Origin: a bacterium
GTDB lineage: Bacteria > Chloroflexota > Dormibacteria > Aeolococcales > Bog-877
Assembly: GCA_021795235.1 (NCBI GenBank)
Contig: JAJYPP010000005.1
Location: 1 to 64,000, forward strand
Length of the DNA stretch: 64,000 bases
Direction of reading: 5' to 3'
Below are positions 1-9,878 of this stretch, one piece after another. The notes under the pieces are model-generated. The model was not told the DNA's origin. It made no database searches and worked only from the letters and a program-made list of their open reading frames with translations. The translations under genes were made by a program, and so were the position numbers. The number at the start of each line of letters is the position of its first letter. The stretch's first letter is position 1.

Positions 1-243
1 TCCCCAGGTCGGTGTCATCTCGACACCCGGCCAGGACACCAATGCGCAACCCTGCTCGACCCCACCTGGGCACCGTCCCAGATGGGTGTCCCTCGGGCGC
101 GGCTTCCACCGCAACGTCCATGCCACCACGGTCGTCCCTCGTGGCGACTTCGGTCCCAAGGCGCTCGGCTACGCCCCGCTTAGAGTCGCTTAGAGTTGCA
201 GAGACGCTCCACGTTGACCGCGACTCATCCAGACCGGCGTCGC
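1..243. other. Left edge, no gene recognised
   Basis: I see no convincing gene here. The stretch lies downstream of the broken TetR gene. It holds a short inverted pair (GGTGTC at 11-16 facing GACACC at 22-27) and a tandem direct repeat of GCTTAGAGT (178-186 and 188-196). Neither can be assigned a function from sequence alone. Confidence 0.5.
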
Positions 244-793
244 TCACGCTGGAAGCGTTCGGGCGCTCTTGGACTTGATAGTGCTCCGATTGCCCATGGC
301 GGCCCCTGGGCGTCCCGGGTCGCCCCCATGGGCTGAGGTTCCGCTGGGCGGCGGGGCGAGTCCGGCCGCGACCTGGGTAAACGCGGCATCGAGTAAATCG
401 GCAAGTGGGCGGCCTCCCTTCCCACTGCGCCACAGGGCCATCGCAGCCCGGAATGCGGACATGGCCACCGTCGCGGCCAGGGCCGGGTAGAGGTCGCGAT
501 CCGGATCCGTGCCGGTGCGCGCCGCGATGCCTTCCACCAAAGCCCGCTCATAGGTCGCGAAGGAAGCCCACAAGCGCGGAAGCAGGGTCGGATTTGCCCT
601 GAGGACCTCCATCCGCAGGGGCCACTCCTCAGTCGGTTCCAAGATGGCGGAGGCGAGACCTCCCAGCACCTCCCACACGGCGACCAGCGGCCGCTCATCG
701 GCTGGCCGCGCGGCCAAACCATCCCGGATGTCCTCCACCCAGGCCTGGTCTAGCCCGATGATCGCATCTTCCTTGGACGGGAAGTGGTTGAAG
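244..793 (-). pseudogene. TetR-family regulator, 3' part (split by IS66 element)
   Basis: This is the C-terminal ligand-binding part of a TetR-type repressor. In the reading frame that crosses the right TSD copy it begins at the end of the helix-turn-helix (HFPSKEDA) and runs about 180 residues to a stop at 244. The missing N-terminus lies at 3425-3587 on the same strand. Removing the insertion and one copy of the 8-bp duplication restores one frame of about 234 residues (VSVRTFFN joined to HFPSKEDA), a normal TetR length. The interruption falls in or just after the DNA-recognition helix, so neither half should repress. The natural target is unknown. The block is well conserved in frame, so the insertion may be recent. 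Confidence 0.85.
786..793. repeat. Target-site duplication, left copy
   Basis: GGTTGAAG occurs here and again at 3425-3432, directly abutting both ends of the insertion sequence. An 8-bp duplication is the usual size for the IS66 family. Confidence 0.9.
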
Positions 794-816
794 GTAAATG
801 TTCGGCCAACCCGCAG
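794..816 (+). repeat. IS66 terminal inverted repeat, left
   Basis: Begins GTAAATGTTCGG and matches the reverse complement of 3402-3424 (GTAAGTATTCGG) at 17 of 23 positions by eye. Confidence 0.88.
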
Positions 817-852
817 TGGATTGTGCTGGGCCAGGCAGATGGGGTGTGGCAG

Positions 853-1722
853 TCAGGCCGGTGAGGCGAGGATGCGGCGGTAGTCGCGCCGCAGGGGGTA
901 GAGGTAGATGTCCTTGATGGGGAGCGCGTAGCGGTTGTAGCGGTCGAGTTTGCCGCGTCCCTGAGTCTGCCCCACATGGATCCAGTTGGCCGCCCGGTAG
1001 CTGGTGCCGGTGAAGCGGTCGGCCTGGACGAAGGTCTCCAAGAGCACCGGCGAGTAGCCGTAGGCGGTCTGCCAGTCCGCAGGGAGGCGGCGGACTGCCC
1101 GGGCGAGGACAGTGGAGGCGAGGTTCGGCACCCGCACGTAGGGCAGGATCAAGAAGCGGGCATTGCCAGCTACCAGGTGCAGACGGGCCTCGCGAGTGGG
1201 TGGGTCCCAGCCGATGTGGGTGTCGCGGGGGGCACACTTCCACGCCGAGGCCGCGAACCCGAGGGCGCCCAGGGTTCCCCAGGAACTCTCCACCAGATAG
1301 CGCAGCTGGGCGCCGGCGAAATGGCTGTTGCCGAGGTAGTGGTAGGAGGCGATCAGCCCCCGCCACCGGCGTGACGCTGCTGGAGTGTCGACCACGACCA
1401 GCTCTATGAGACCGAGTGCCGGCAGCGATGGTGGGGCCGCCTTGATCCACTTGAGTGCCGGCTTTGCGTAGCGGAGGATGTGGCCATTGCCGTTGGGGTT
1501 GCGCGGCGGCGGCAGGGTGATGAGGCCATCCCGCTCCATGCGCAAGAGGGCAACCCGCGCCGACATCTCCTTCGGCCGGCCATCGGGGCGGCGCCAGCCG
1601 AGTTCTGCGCAGAGTCCAGCCGCGATCGCACTCCGGTTGGGGAGCGTGGTCGTGAGCTGGCGCACAACTTCCAGGTCTGCGGCGGAGAAGTCCCGGGCGC
1701 AGTAGCGGTGCGAGTCGCTCAC
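853..1722 (-). CDS. DruA-like protein (DUF4338), IS passenger
   Basis: The product is 289 residues. It resembles the DUF4338 family, which includes DruA of the Druantia anti-phage system. After an N-terminal helical part of about 75 residues (LTTTLPNRSAIAAGL, GWRRPDGRPKEM) come the conserved blocks SYHYLGN, GAQLRYLV, RDTHIGW, NARFLILPYVRVPNLAS, RFTGTSYRAANWI, QTQGRGKLDR and IKDIYLYPL. The GTG start at 1722 overlaps the transposase TGA (GTGA), which implies translational coupling. The frame stays open upstream, but that part is the shadow of the transposase gene. The other Druantia genes (large helicase DruE and partners) are absent. A role in transposition or element protection is inference; the family assignment is firm. 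Confidence 0.82.
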   Translation of the reverse strand: MSDSHRYCARDFSAADLEVVRQLTTTLPNRSAIAAGLCAELGWRRPDGRPKEMSARVALLRMERDGLITLPPPRNPNGNGHILRYAKPALKWIKAAPPSLPALGLIELVVVDTPAASRRWRGLIASYHYLGNSHFAGAQLRYLVESSWGTLGALGFAASAWKCAPRDTHIGWDPPTREARLHLVAGNARFLILPYVRVPNLASTVLARAVRRLPADWQTAYGYSPVLLETFVQADRFTGTSYRAANWIHVGQTQGRGKLDRYNRYALPIKDIYLYPLRRDYRRILASPA

Positions 1723-3335
1723 GGGGCCGGGCCTGGAGATGCCTGCCGCCAAACGGAGAGGTCGGCCTCGCTGGCTGCCCAGGGGAAGAACCGGGCCAGT
1801 GCCGGACCCGAAGGGGGACGCCCCCCGGCGGCGGCACAGGCGTCCAGGTAGGCCCCGAGGTAGGCGAGCGGGTTGCACTGGGCCAGAGCGGCCGTCGCGG
1901 TGATGGTCCAGACCCGGGCGGCGAGAGTGGCGGCCCAGATGGCGCCCGAGCCATAGCAGTTCTTGCGCACCACCACTGGGTTGCGCAGGTGGCGCTCGGC
2001 GGGGTTGTTGTCCAGGGGCAGCTCCGGGAAGCTCTGGTGACGGGCCAGGCCCTCCCATTCGCGCTCCAGGGTGGCGAGCACCTTGCTGGCGGCGGGATGC
2101 AGCCCTGGGTCAACCGCCTCTGTCTTGCGAGCGGTGTCGATGGCGTCCAGCGCGGCTGCGAAGCCGGCCTCGGCCCGGGCGTGCTCAGAGCCGTCGGGAG
2201 CGGCCAGGAGCTCTCGGCGGGCCACGTACAGCCCCCCGATGCGCTCGAGCCACGCCCCCGTCCAGCTCTTGAGCTCTTGGTGGGCGTCACCCGCACGGAT
2301 GAAGTACCTCCTTATATGAGCCCAACACCAGAGCGGCTCCAGACCCTCCACTCCTGCCAGAGACTGGTAGACAGTGAAGAAGTCCGAGCTGAGCAGGAGG
2401 TGCCGGCCTTCCTCCAGAGAGCCGGCCTCCAGGTCGATCCCCAGGTGCTCGGTGACCACCCGGGTCGAGCGGTGCGGGTCGATCAGGAACACGACCGTGT
2501 CGGGGCCCACGAAGACCCACAGCCACCACTTGTGGTTCGCCTTCTCCGCCATCAACTCGTACACCTTCCAGCTGGTCTCGTCGGCATGCAGATGCCCGGC
2601 CTCGGCGTTGCGGGCGCGGATCCCAGCGTCCAGGGGCGCAAGCAGTGTCGAGACCGCTTGCAGCGATCCCACCAAAGTGCCCTTGGCGACTTCGAGCCCG
2701 TCGTCCCCGAGGGCGGTCACCACGCGCTCCAGGGGACGGCCCAAGACGTACTTCTCGACTACCAGGCGAGCCAGGAACTGGCTCGTGAACAAGCCTTTCG
2801 GGATCGGCTTGGCGGGCACCGGGGCCACCAGGATGCCGCGTACCGGGCACTGGCACGTCCGCCGGTAGGTCGGACGGCGATGGAGGATCCGCGTCAGCCG
2901 CACCTGCCAGTCGATCTGCTCCGACTTCTCCTCGTCGAAGGCATGGTACGGCGCCCCGCACTGGGGGCATACCCGCTCGCCCTCGGGAACGTCGTGGATC
3001 TCCTCTCTGGTCTCGAGGCCGGAATAGTCCCGCCTGCCGTGGCCGGCACTGCCGGGCTGCTGACCGCGACGGCGGCGCTGTTCCCCTACCGCACCGTCGC
3101 CATTCGCCTCCGGCCGGGCCACCGGCTGGGCTGGCTTCTGCTGCTCCGACGAGGTGCCGAAGACGAGCTTTGCCAGCGTCGCCACTTTCTCCGAGAGGGC
3201 GACCACCTGGGCTTTGAGTTCGGCGACCCGAGAGTGCAGCTCCGTCCGCTCCACTTCGAGCCGGGCATTCTCGACTGCGAGGCGCTCAGCTTCTGCCTGC
3301 CAGCGCCTCGCCTCAACCTGCCATCTGGGGGTCAC
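1719..3335 (-). CDS. IS66-family transposase (TnpC type)
   Basis: The 538-residue protein has the IS66 layout. Residues 1-70 form a leucine-rich coiled coil. A zinc-finger-like CPQCGAPYHAF follows near residue 120, then the DDE catalytic core: Asp in HADETSWKV, Asp in LLSSDFFTVYQ, and Glu in the signature LDNNPAERHLRNPVVVRKN. The GTG start at 3335 follows GGGAG. Full length and all catalytic blocks suggest an active enzyme. It would cut at the GTAA ends found at 794 and 3424. Its last codons overlap the DruA-like gene. Confidence 0.93.
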   Translation of the reverse strand: MTPRWQVEARRWQAEAERLAVENARLEVERTELHSRVAELKAQVVALSEKVATLAKLVFGTSSEQQKPAQPVARPEANGDGAVGEQRRRRGQQPGSAGHGRRDYSGLETREEIHDVPEGERVCPQCGAPYHAFDEEKSEQIDWQVRLTRILHRRPTYRRTCQCPVRGILVAPVPAKPIPKGLFTSQFLARLVVEKYVLGRPLERVVTALGDDGLEVAKGTLVGSLQAVSTLLAPLDAGIRARNAEAGHLHADETSWKVYELMAEKANHKWWLWVFVGPDTVVFLIDPHRSTRVVTEHLGIDLEAGSLEEGRHLLLSSDFFTVYQSLAGVEGLEPLWCWAHIRRYFIRAGDAHQELKSWTGAWLERIGGLYVARRELLAAPDGSEHARAEAGFAAALDAIDTARKTEAVDPGLHPAASKVLATLEREWEGLARHQSFPELPLDNNPAERHLRNPVVVRKNCYGSGAIWAATLAARVWTITATAALAQCNPLAYLGAYLDACAAAGGRPPSGPALARFFPWAASEADLSVWRQASPGPAP

Positions 3336-3401
3336 GGCTCCCAGTGAACACCATGGAGGGCCTTCGTGTCCAGTCCCTGCAGGCCCTGGGAAGGCCGGAC
3401 C

Positions 3402-3424
3402 CTACGGGGTCACCGAATACTTAC
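3402..3424 (-). repeat. IS66 terminal inverted repeat, right
   Basis: Read on the minus strand from 3424 it begins GTAAGTATTCGG, pairing with the left end at 794-816. Confidence 0.88.
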
Positions 3425-3432
3425 GGTTGAAG
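3425..3432. repeat. Target-site duplication, right copy
   Basis: GGTTGAAG, identical to 786-793 and abutting the right IS end. Confidence 0.9.
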
Positions 3433-3587
3433 AATGTCCTGACGGAGACGTCCGCTACCTCCGCGATGTCCTCGACGGTCACCTGCTGCAGGCCCCGCTG
3501 GGCGACCAAGCGGAGGGCCGCCGCCCGCAGCGCCTGGTGGGTCTCCAGCTTCTTACGATCGCGCCGTCCAAGGTTTATGGCCGTCAT
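3425..3587 (-). pseudogene. TetR-family regulator, 5' part (helix-turn-helix)
   Basis: It encodes the first 54 residues of the split TetR repressor: a Lys/Arg-rich start (RRDRKKLETHQALRAAALRL), then VTVEDIAEVADVSVRTFFN, the standard TetR helix-turn-helix. At the insertion point the frame runs into the IS and stops after a few foreign codons. The rest of the gene is at 244-793. The start is the ATG at 3587. Confidence 0.9.
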
Positions 3588-3608
3588 GTACTCAATCTAC
3601 GCCGGTGC

Positions 3609-3621
3609 TGCAGTCACTGCA
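3609..3621. promoter_or_regulatory. Perfect palindrome before the TetR start (possible operator)
   Basis: TGCAGTCACTGCA (5-bp arms, 3-bp centre) lies 22 bases upstream of the TetR ATG at 3587. TetR genes are usually self-repressed through such sites. Binding here is inferred from position and symmetry only. Confidence 0.35.
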
Positions 3622-3812
3622 ACTTTACAGATCGTGCAGCGACCGCTAGACTCCGCGCCGTATCCCGACGCGGCCGGCCCAAGCGCCCAACTGGCCGCGA
3701 CGCGCGGCCGGCCCTCGGTGTCATTCCTTGGTGAGGGAACGATCGCCCCAGGGTGCGATTCTCGCTGAGTCAATGCGGCCCCTGCCGGCAGCGCTTCAGC
3801 TTGGAGGCGCGG

Positions 3813-5231
3813 TCAGGATCCTGGTTCTGACTTCCGAGCCCGGAGGCGGAGCGGAACCCCGGCGAAACCGAACTTGTCGCGCAACTGGTTTTCCAGATAG
3901 CGGGCGTAGCTGAAGTGCAGAAGCTCGGGGTCATTCACGAAGAGGGCGAAGGTGGGAACCCGGCTGCGGGCCTGTACGGCGTAGTACAGGTGTAACCGCC
4001 GTCCCCCTCGGCCCGAGGGCGGGGGGCGCCGGATCATCGCCTCTCTTAGGAACTGATTGAGGGCCGGAGTTCCGATCCGCAGGGCCCGCGCCTGTCCCAG
4101 CGCAAAGGCGGCGGGCATAACCCTCGCTATGCCGCGGCCGGTGGTGGCACTGGTGAAAAGGAAAGGCGTCCCCGGAGCAAAGTCGTACGCGGAACGCAGC
4201 TCTCGCAGCAATGACCGATCCTGGCGCTCGTCGGAGTCCAGCAGGTCCCATTTGTTGACTGCGATCAAAGTCGCCGCGCCCGCTTCTCTGGCCCTCCCAG
4301 CGATGTGGCGGTCCTGGGCACGCAGCGGACTGGTGGCGTCCACGACCAGGATCGCCACATCAGCTCGCTCCACCACCCGGAGCGCCCGCAGCAGACTGTA
4401 GTAGTCAGCGTCCTTGGTCGCGCCGGGGCGCTGCATGCCGGCGGTGTCGACCAACAGGACCGGTCCCTGGGGGGTGGAGATCAGAGTGTCGACCGGGTCG
4501 CGAGTGGTGCCCGCGACGGTGCTCACCAGCGACCGGTCCTGACCCAGCACCGTGTTCAGCAGCGAGGACTTGCCCACGTTGGGGCGACCCACGATCGCGC
4601 ACCGCAGCAGCTCACCGCTGTCCGGCTCCTCCACCGCATCGCTCGGCGCAGGCAGGGCGGCCACGATCCGGTCCAGGAGATCGCCGGTGCCACTTCCGGA
4701 CAGAGCGCTGATCTCGATTGGATCTCCCATCCCCAGTTCCATGAACTCATGGATCAATAGGCGGTCCTCCCTCCCCTCGCTCTTGTTGGCGACCACCACC
4801 ACAGGTTGCCGGGCGCGGCGCAGCACATCGGCCACCTCGAGGTCCCCGGTGGTGAGTCCGGCTCGAGAGTCGAGGACCAGGCAGATCACGTCGGCCTCCT
4901 CCAGCGCCACCCGTGCCTGCCGCTGGGTGTTGGTGGGAAGGTCTCCCTCGGGGCCAGCCTTGGCGACCCGGTCTAGGCCGGCCGTGTCGATCGCGGTGAA
5001 GGTCGCACCACGCCACTCGACCGTGCCATAGATGCGGTCCCTGGTCAGGCCCGGCTGTTCCGAGACGATCGCCCGCCGTTCCCCTATCAGACGGTTGAAC
5101 AACGTGGACTTGCCCACGTTGGGACGTCCGACCAGTGCCACCACCCCGGTGGGGCGCGACGGGGCCTGGAGGTCCTCGGCCCGCAGCCGCCGGCGATGCC
5201 CGCTCGCGGCGCGAACCTTGATCTGGGGCAC
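3813..5231 (-). CDS. der: Ribosome biogenesis GTPase Der (EngA)
   Basis: Der is a double-domain GTPase needed for 50S subunit assembly. The 472-residue protein has two G domains in tandem. Each has a P-loop (GRPNVGKST near residue 36, GRPNVGKSS near 217), a DTAG switch (DTAGLD, DTAGMQRPG) and a base-recognition motif (NKSEG in the first, NKWD in the second). A KH-like C-terminal domain follows (IRRPPPSGRGGRRLHLYY). The GTG start at 5231 sits directly after the gpmI stop (5232-5234) with no gap, so the two are probably co-transcribed and coupled. The first NKxD motif has Glu in place of Asp, a variant I consider tolerated in this family. Confidence 0.95.
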   Translation of the reverse strand: MPQIKVRAASGHRRRLRAEDLQAPSRPTGVVALVGRPNVGKSTLFNRLIGERRAIVSEQPGLTRDRIYGTVEWRGATFTAIDTAGLDRVAKAGPEGDLPTNTQRQARVALEEADVICLVLDSRAGLTTGDLEVADVLRRARQPVVVVANKSEGREDRLLIHEFMELGMGDPIEISALSGSGTGDLLDRIVAALPAPSDAVEEPDSGELLRCAIVGRPNVGKSSLLNTVLGQDRSLVSTVAGTTRDPVDTLISTPQGPVLLVDTAGMQRPGATKDADYYSLLRALRVVERADVAILVVDATSPLRAQDRHIAGRAREAGAATLIAVNKWDLLDSDERQDRSLLRELRSAYDFAPGTPFLFTSATTGRGIARVMPAAFALGQARALRIGTPALNQFLREAMIRRPPPSGRGGRRLHLYYAVQARSRVPTFALFVNDPELLHFSYARYLENQLRDKFGFAGVPLRLRARKSEPGS

Positions 5232-6767
5232 CTAGTTGGCCGCCAGAAGAGAAGAGCCGGTCATGTCATCCGGAGGCTCCATTCCCAGCCCTGCGAGCAG
5301 TGTCGGGGCCACATCGCGCAGCCCGCCCCCGACGCGGAGGGCCACGTTTGGGTCCCTCGCGATCAGGGGGACCTGGTTGGTGGTGTGAGAGGTCAGTGGG
5401 GACCGGCCGTCGGCGGCGAGCATCTGCTCGGCATTGCCGTGGTCAGCGGTGATTACCAGGGTGTAGCCGTGGTCGGAGGCCGCCAGGCAGACCTTGTCCA
5501 AGCACTGGTCCAGACACTCGATCGCTCTGACCGTGGCATTGAGACTACCGGTGTGGCCCACCATGTCAGCGTTGGCATAGTTGGCCACCAGGAGAGCCGC
5601 CTCGCCGTCCGCCATGTGAGCCACCAGCGCGTCGGTGATCCCAATCGCCGACATCTCCGGCCGGAGGTCGTAGGTAGCCACCTTGGAGGATGGGATCAGT
5701 AGCCGCCCCTCCCCGTCCAGCGGGTCCTCCCGGCCACCGTTAATGAAGTAGGTCACGTGAGCGTACTTCTCAGTCTCGGCCAGGTGGAACTGGTGCAGCC
5801 CCCGGTTCGCCACCACGTCGCCCAAGGTGTTCGTCACCAGCGGTTTGGGGAAGGCGACCTGGACCGGGAGCGTTTCGTCGAAGTTGCTGAAGGTGACCAG
5901 GTCGGCCGGATCGAAGACCATCTCCCTTGTGAACCCCGCGAATTCCGGATCGACCAGGGCGTGGCAGATCTCGCGGGCCCGATCCGGCCTGAAGTTGCAG
6001 TGGACAACCACGTCACCTGGTCGAATCGCGGCTGGCTGTTCACCTTCTGGAACCACCGCTGCGGGCTCGATGAACTCGTCGCTGGTCCCTGATCGGTAGC
6101 TCTCCTGGAGGTAGGGCACGGCCGCGTCGCAGCGCCTGTCGCCGCGACCCAGGATAGTTCGATAGGCGCGTTCCAAGCGGTCCCAGCGCCGGTCGCGGTC
6201 CATGGCGTAATAGCGCCCGCTCACCGAGGCCACCCGGCCTACCCCGAGCTCTTCAAGCCGCCGCTCCAACGTCTCCACGAACCCGGCGCCCTGATCCGTC
6301 GGGGTGTCCCTCCCGTCCGTGAAGACATGCACCAGCACTGAATTCAGGCCCCGCCGCCGGGCGAGCTCGCAGACGGCGACCAGATGGTCCTGGTGGCTGT
6401 GCACCCCACCCGGCGAAACCAGGCCCATCAGATGCAGAGTGGCACCCCGGGATCTCACCCGGTCGATGGCCTCTGTCAGTACAGGATTCTCGAAAAACCC
6501 TCCGTCTTCGATGGCGGCGGAGATTCGGGTCAGATCCTGCATAACCACCCGCCCCGCCCCCATCGTGAGGTGGCCCACCTCGGAATTGCCCTGCTGGCCG
6601 GGAGGCAGCCCCACGGCCATGCCGCTGGCGTCCAGGAGGGCGTGAGGGTACCGCTTCCACAAGTCGTCCAGCGTGGGGGTGGCAGCCAGGTGAATGGCGT
6701 TGCCGGGACCTGCCGGAGCGCATCCAAACCCATCCAGGATCACCAGGGCCACCTTGTTCCATGTCAC
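5232..6767 (-). CDS. gpmI: 2,3-bisphosphoglycerate-independent phosphoglycerate mutase
   Basis: It interconverts 3- and 2-phosphoglycerate using two Mn ions and a phosphoserine. The 511-residue length is typical. Visible motifs are VILDGFGCAP (first metal Asp), the phosphoserine site GNSEVGHLTMGAGRV, SPGGVHSHQDH, DGRDTPTDQG, NADMVGHTG and ITADHGNAEQM. The start is a GTG at 6767 with GGGAG upstream. The gene follows tpiA by 88 bp and abuts der, giving a glycolytic run gap-pgk-tpiA-gpmI on one strand. Confidence 0.95.
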   Translation of the reverse strand: MTWNKVALVILDGFGCAPAGPGNAIHLAATPTLDDLWKRYPHALLDASGMAVGLPPGQQGNSEVGHLTMGAGRVVMQDLTRISAAIEDGGFFENPVLTEAIDRVRSRGATLHLMGLVSPGGVHSHQDHLVAVCELARRRGLNSVLVHVFTDGRDTPTDQGAGFVETLERRLEELGVGRVASVSGRYYAMDRDRRWDRLERAYRTILGRGDRRCDAAVPYLQESYRSGTSDEFIEPAAVVPEGEQPAAIRPGDVVVHCNFRPDRAREICHALVDPEFAGFTREMVFDPADLVTFSNFDETLPVQVAFPKPLVTNTLGDVVANRGLHQFHLAETEKYAHVTYFINGGREDPLDGEGRLLIPSSKVATYDLRPEMSAIGITDALVAHMADGEAALLVANYANADMVGHTGSLNATVRAIECLDQCLDKVCLAASDHGYTLVITADHGNAEQMLAADGRSPLTSHTTNQVPLIARDPNVALRVGGGLRDVAPTLLAGLGMEPPDDMTGSSLLAAN

Positions 6768-6855
6768 TTGTCGCAGACTCCCTATCTCACTTCAGGTACG
6801 AGCCTGAGGGTGGGCGGCCGGTGCCCGGCGATGCCACGCCTTGGGCGCAACCTCG

Positions 6856-7617
6856 TCAAGGCGATGCGGCGGCCGTTATCCCGCAGAACTGAGGGGCGCT
6901 GAGGCTGGCTCCTCCCACCAGCGCTCCCGCCACCCCGTCGGCGCTGAGCAGAGCCGGCGCCGACTCAGGGGTGACGCTGCCACCATAGAGGATGCGCACC
7001 TCGGCGGCGTCACCGGAAGCTGCCTCCTCGATCACGCCTCGCAGGATCAGTGCCGCCTCCGCGATATCTCCGGGTTCTGCCGCCGCACCGGTCCCGATCG
7101 CCCAGACGGGCTCATAGGCAACCGTGCAGAGCAGCACCTGCTCCCGCGGCAGACCCACTAGCCCGGCGCGAGCCTGCCGCACCAGGACGTCCCTGGTTGC
7201 GCCGGAGCGGCGCTCAGCCTCCGTCTCCCCCACTGCCAGGATGGGTTCCATTCCTGACCTGAGGACCGCCTCGAGCTTGGCCCTCACCGTGCCGTCGGAC
7301 TCATGGAAGAGCTGGCGACGTTCACTGTGGCCGACCAGGACGTGCTGGCACCAAGCTGCCAGCATTCCCGCCGACACCTCGCCCGTGAAGGCCCCCGAGT
7401 CCTCCCAGTGGCAGTCCTGCGCGCCCAGTTGCACACGCCTGTCCCCCTGGAGGGCTCCATGCACGGTCTGCAGGCAGGGGTAGGGTGGAAGGAGCAGCAC
7501 GTCGACTTCGGGCTCAGCCGGGAGCAGAGCCCGAATTTCGGTGGTCAGTACCGCCGCCTCGGCGGCGGTCTTGTGCATCTTCCAGTTACCGGCGATCAGC
7601 GCTCGTCGTCGGGGCAT
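6856..7617 (-). CDS. tpiA: Triose-phosphate isomerase
   Basis: It interconverts dihydroxyacetone phosphate and glyceraldehyde 3-phosphate. The 253 residues show GNWKMHK (catalytic Lys), VGHSERR (catalytic His), AYEPVWAIGTG (catalytic Glu) and the phosphate-binding YGGSVTPE. The ATG at 7617 follows GGGAGG in the last codons of pgk, with only six bases between the two genes, so tpiA is translated from the same message. Confidence 0.96.
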   Translation of the reverse strand: MPRRRALIAGNWKMHKTAAEAAVLTTEIRALLPAEPEVDVLLLPPYPCLQTVHGALQGDRRVQLGAQDCHWEDSGAFTGEVSAGMLAAWCQHVLVGHSERRQLFHESDGTVRAKLEAVLRSGMEPILAVGETEAERRSGATRDVLVRQARAGLVGLPREQVLLCTVAYEPVWAIGTGAAAEPGDIAEAALILRGVIEEAASGDAAEVRILYGGSVTPESAPALLSADGVAGALVGGASLSAPQFCGITAAASP

Positions 7618-7623
7618 CGATAG

Positions 7624-8838
7624 CTACCTCCCGGATGACGGTGTGAAGTCGCGGAGGGCGGCGACTCCGGGCAGGCTGCGACCCTCCAGGAACTCCAGAG
7701 TTGCCCCCCCGCCAGTGCTCACATGGGTGAATCGCGAAGTGAGTCCCAGCCCCTCTATGGCCGCCTGGAGATCACCCCCGCCGGTGACGCTGATGGCACT
7801 ACTGCCCGCGATCGCCTGCGCAACGGCTCGGGTCCCCCCTGCGAACAAGGGATTCTCGTACACCCCCAGGGGGCCGTTCCAGACCACCGTGCCCGCCCCA
7901 GCCACCAGCTCAGCCCACTCCAAGCAGGTCGCGTCGCCTATGTCAAGCAGCATGTCCCGTTCCGGGATCGACGTGACCGGGCAGCGACTAACCTGGTCGG
8001 GGCCTGCCTGGGGACCGGGGCCCACAACCGCATCCACCGGCAGATGGAATCCCATCTGCAAGCTTCCGGACCGTGACTGGATGGCGGTTGCCTGTTCCAG
8101 GAAATCCTCCTCCACCAGGGAGCGACCGGTCCCCACGCCGGCGGCGCGCAGGAACGTGGCTGCCATCGCGCCGCCCAGGCAGAGCCCGTCCACCGTCGGC
8201 AGCAGGTGGGTGATTACCCCGAGCTTGGTGCTCAGCTTGCTCCCACCCATGATCGCGAGCAGGGGCCGCACCGGGTCGTCCAGGATGCGACCCAGCTGCT
8301 CCAGCTCCCCGGCCATCAGCCGGCCGGCGTAGGCAGGCAGGATGTGAGCCACCCCCTCCGTGGAGGCGTGGGCTCGATGGGCGGTGCCGAAGGCGTCGTT
8401 GACGAACACGTCGGCGAGGGCGGCCAACTCCAGCGCGAAACCGGGGTCGTTGGCCTCCTCCTCGGCACAGAATCGCACATTTTCCAGCATCATCACCTGG
8501 CCTGGTCCGAGCGCTCCGGCCATGCCCACAGACTCGGGGCCGGTGACTTCCGGGCTGTGCTCAATCGGCCGCTCCAGGAGCTCGGACAGCCGGCTGGCCA
8601 GGGGAGCGGTGGTCAGGGCCGGCACGACCCGGCCTCTGGGCCTGCCCAGATGGGTCACCAAGACCACTGCCGCCTCGCGCTTGATCAGCTCCTTGATGGT
8701 AGGGAGAGCCGCCCGGATGCGCGCGTCGTCGCGCACCGCTCCCCCATCTGTGAGCGGCACGTTGAAGTCCACTCGCACCAAGACCTTCGCGCCGTCCACC
8801 GGAGCCAGGTCCAGGCCCGCCTTCATGGGCGCTGCCAT
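7624..8838 (-). CDS. pgk: Phosphoglycerate kinase
   Basis: It makes ATP from 1,3-bisphosphoglycerate. The protein is about 404 residues from the ATG at 8838. The frame is open back to 8913, but that part overlaps gap. Motifs: VRVDFNVPL, DDARIRAALPTIKEL, VLVTHLGRPRG, MLENVRF, GTAHRAHAST, the nucleotide-site loop IMGGSKLSTKLGVI, and TGGGATLEFLEG at the end. It lies 11 bp after gap and 6 bp before tpiA. A second in-frame ATG at 8826 is also possible as the start. Confidence 0.95.
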   Translation of the reverse strand: MAAPMKAGLDLAPVDGAKVLVRVDFNVPLTDGGAVRDDARIRAALPTIKELIKREAAVVLVTHLGRPRGRVVPALTTAPLASRLSELLERPIEHSPEVTGPESVGMAGALGPGQVMMLENVRFCAEEEANDPGFALELAALADVFVNDAFGTAHRAHASTEGVAHILPAYAGRLMAGELEQLGRILDDPVRPLLAIMGGSKLSTKLGVITHLLPTVDGLCLGGAMAATFLRAAGVGTGRSLVEEDFLEQATAIQSRSGSLQMGFHLPVDAVVGPGPQAGPDQVSRCPVTSIPERDMLLDIGDATCLEWAELVAGAGTVVWNGPLGVYENPLFAGGTRAVAQAIAGSSAISVTGGGDLQAAIEGLGLTSRFTHVSTGGGATLEFLEGRSLPGVAALRDFTPSSGR

Positions 8839-8849
8839 CTCGGGTCTGG

Positions 8850-9878
<1,029 letters not shown>

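Larger units (their letters stand above)
794..3424 (-). mobile_element. IS66-family insertion sequence with DruA-like passenger
   Basis: The element is 2631 bp. Its ends are imperfect inverted repeats (794-816 and 3402-3424; 17 of 23 positions match, both tips start GTAA), flanked by the 8-bp duplication GGTTGAAG. GTAA tips and 8-bp duplications are known hallmarks of IS66. It carries a single tnpC-type transposase and no tnpA or tnpB, as in the ISBst12-like subgroup. A second gene, a DUF4338/DruA homologue, is coupled to the transposase by a GTGA overlap and ends 59 bp from the left tip. Both genes lie well inside the ends, so the element looks complete and may still be mobile. Confidence 0.92.

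Noticed and set aside
695-2296. Long minus-strand frame of 533 codons covering the DruA-like and transposase genes
   Set aside because: It is Arg/Pro/Ser-rich with no family signal, while the frames of tnpC and druA carry full conserved motifs over the same bases.
1989-3347. Plus-strand frame of 452 codons opposite the transposase
   Set aside because: Antisense shadow of a well-supported gene in high-GC DNA; no recognisable domain.
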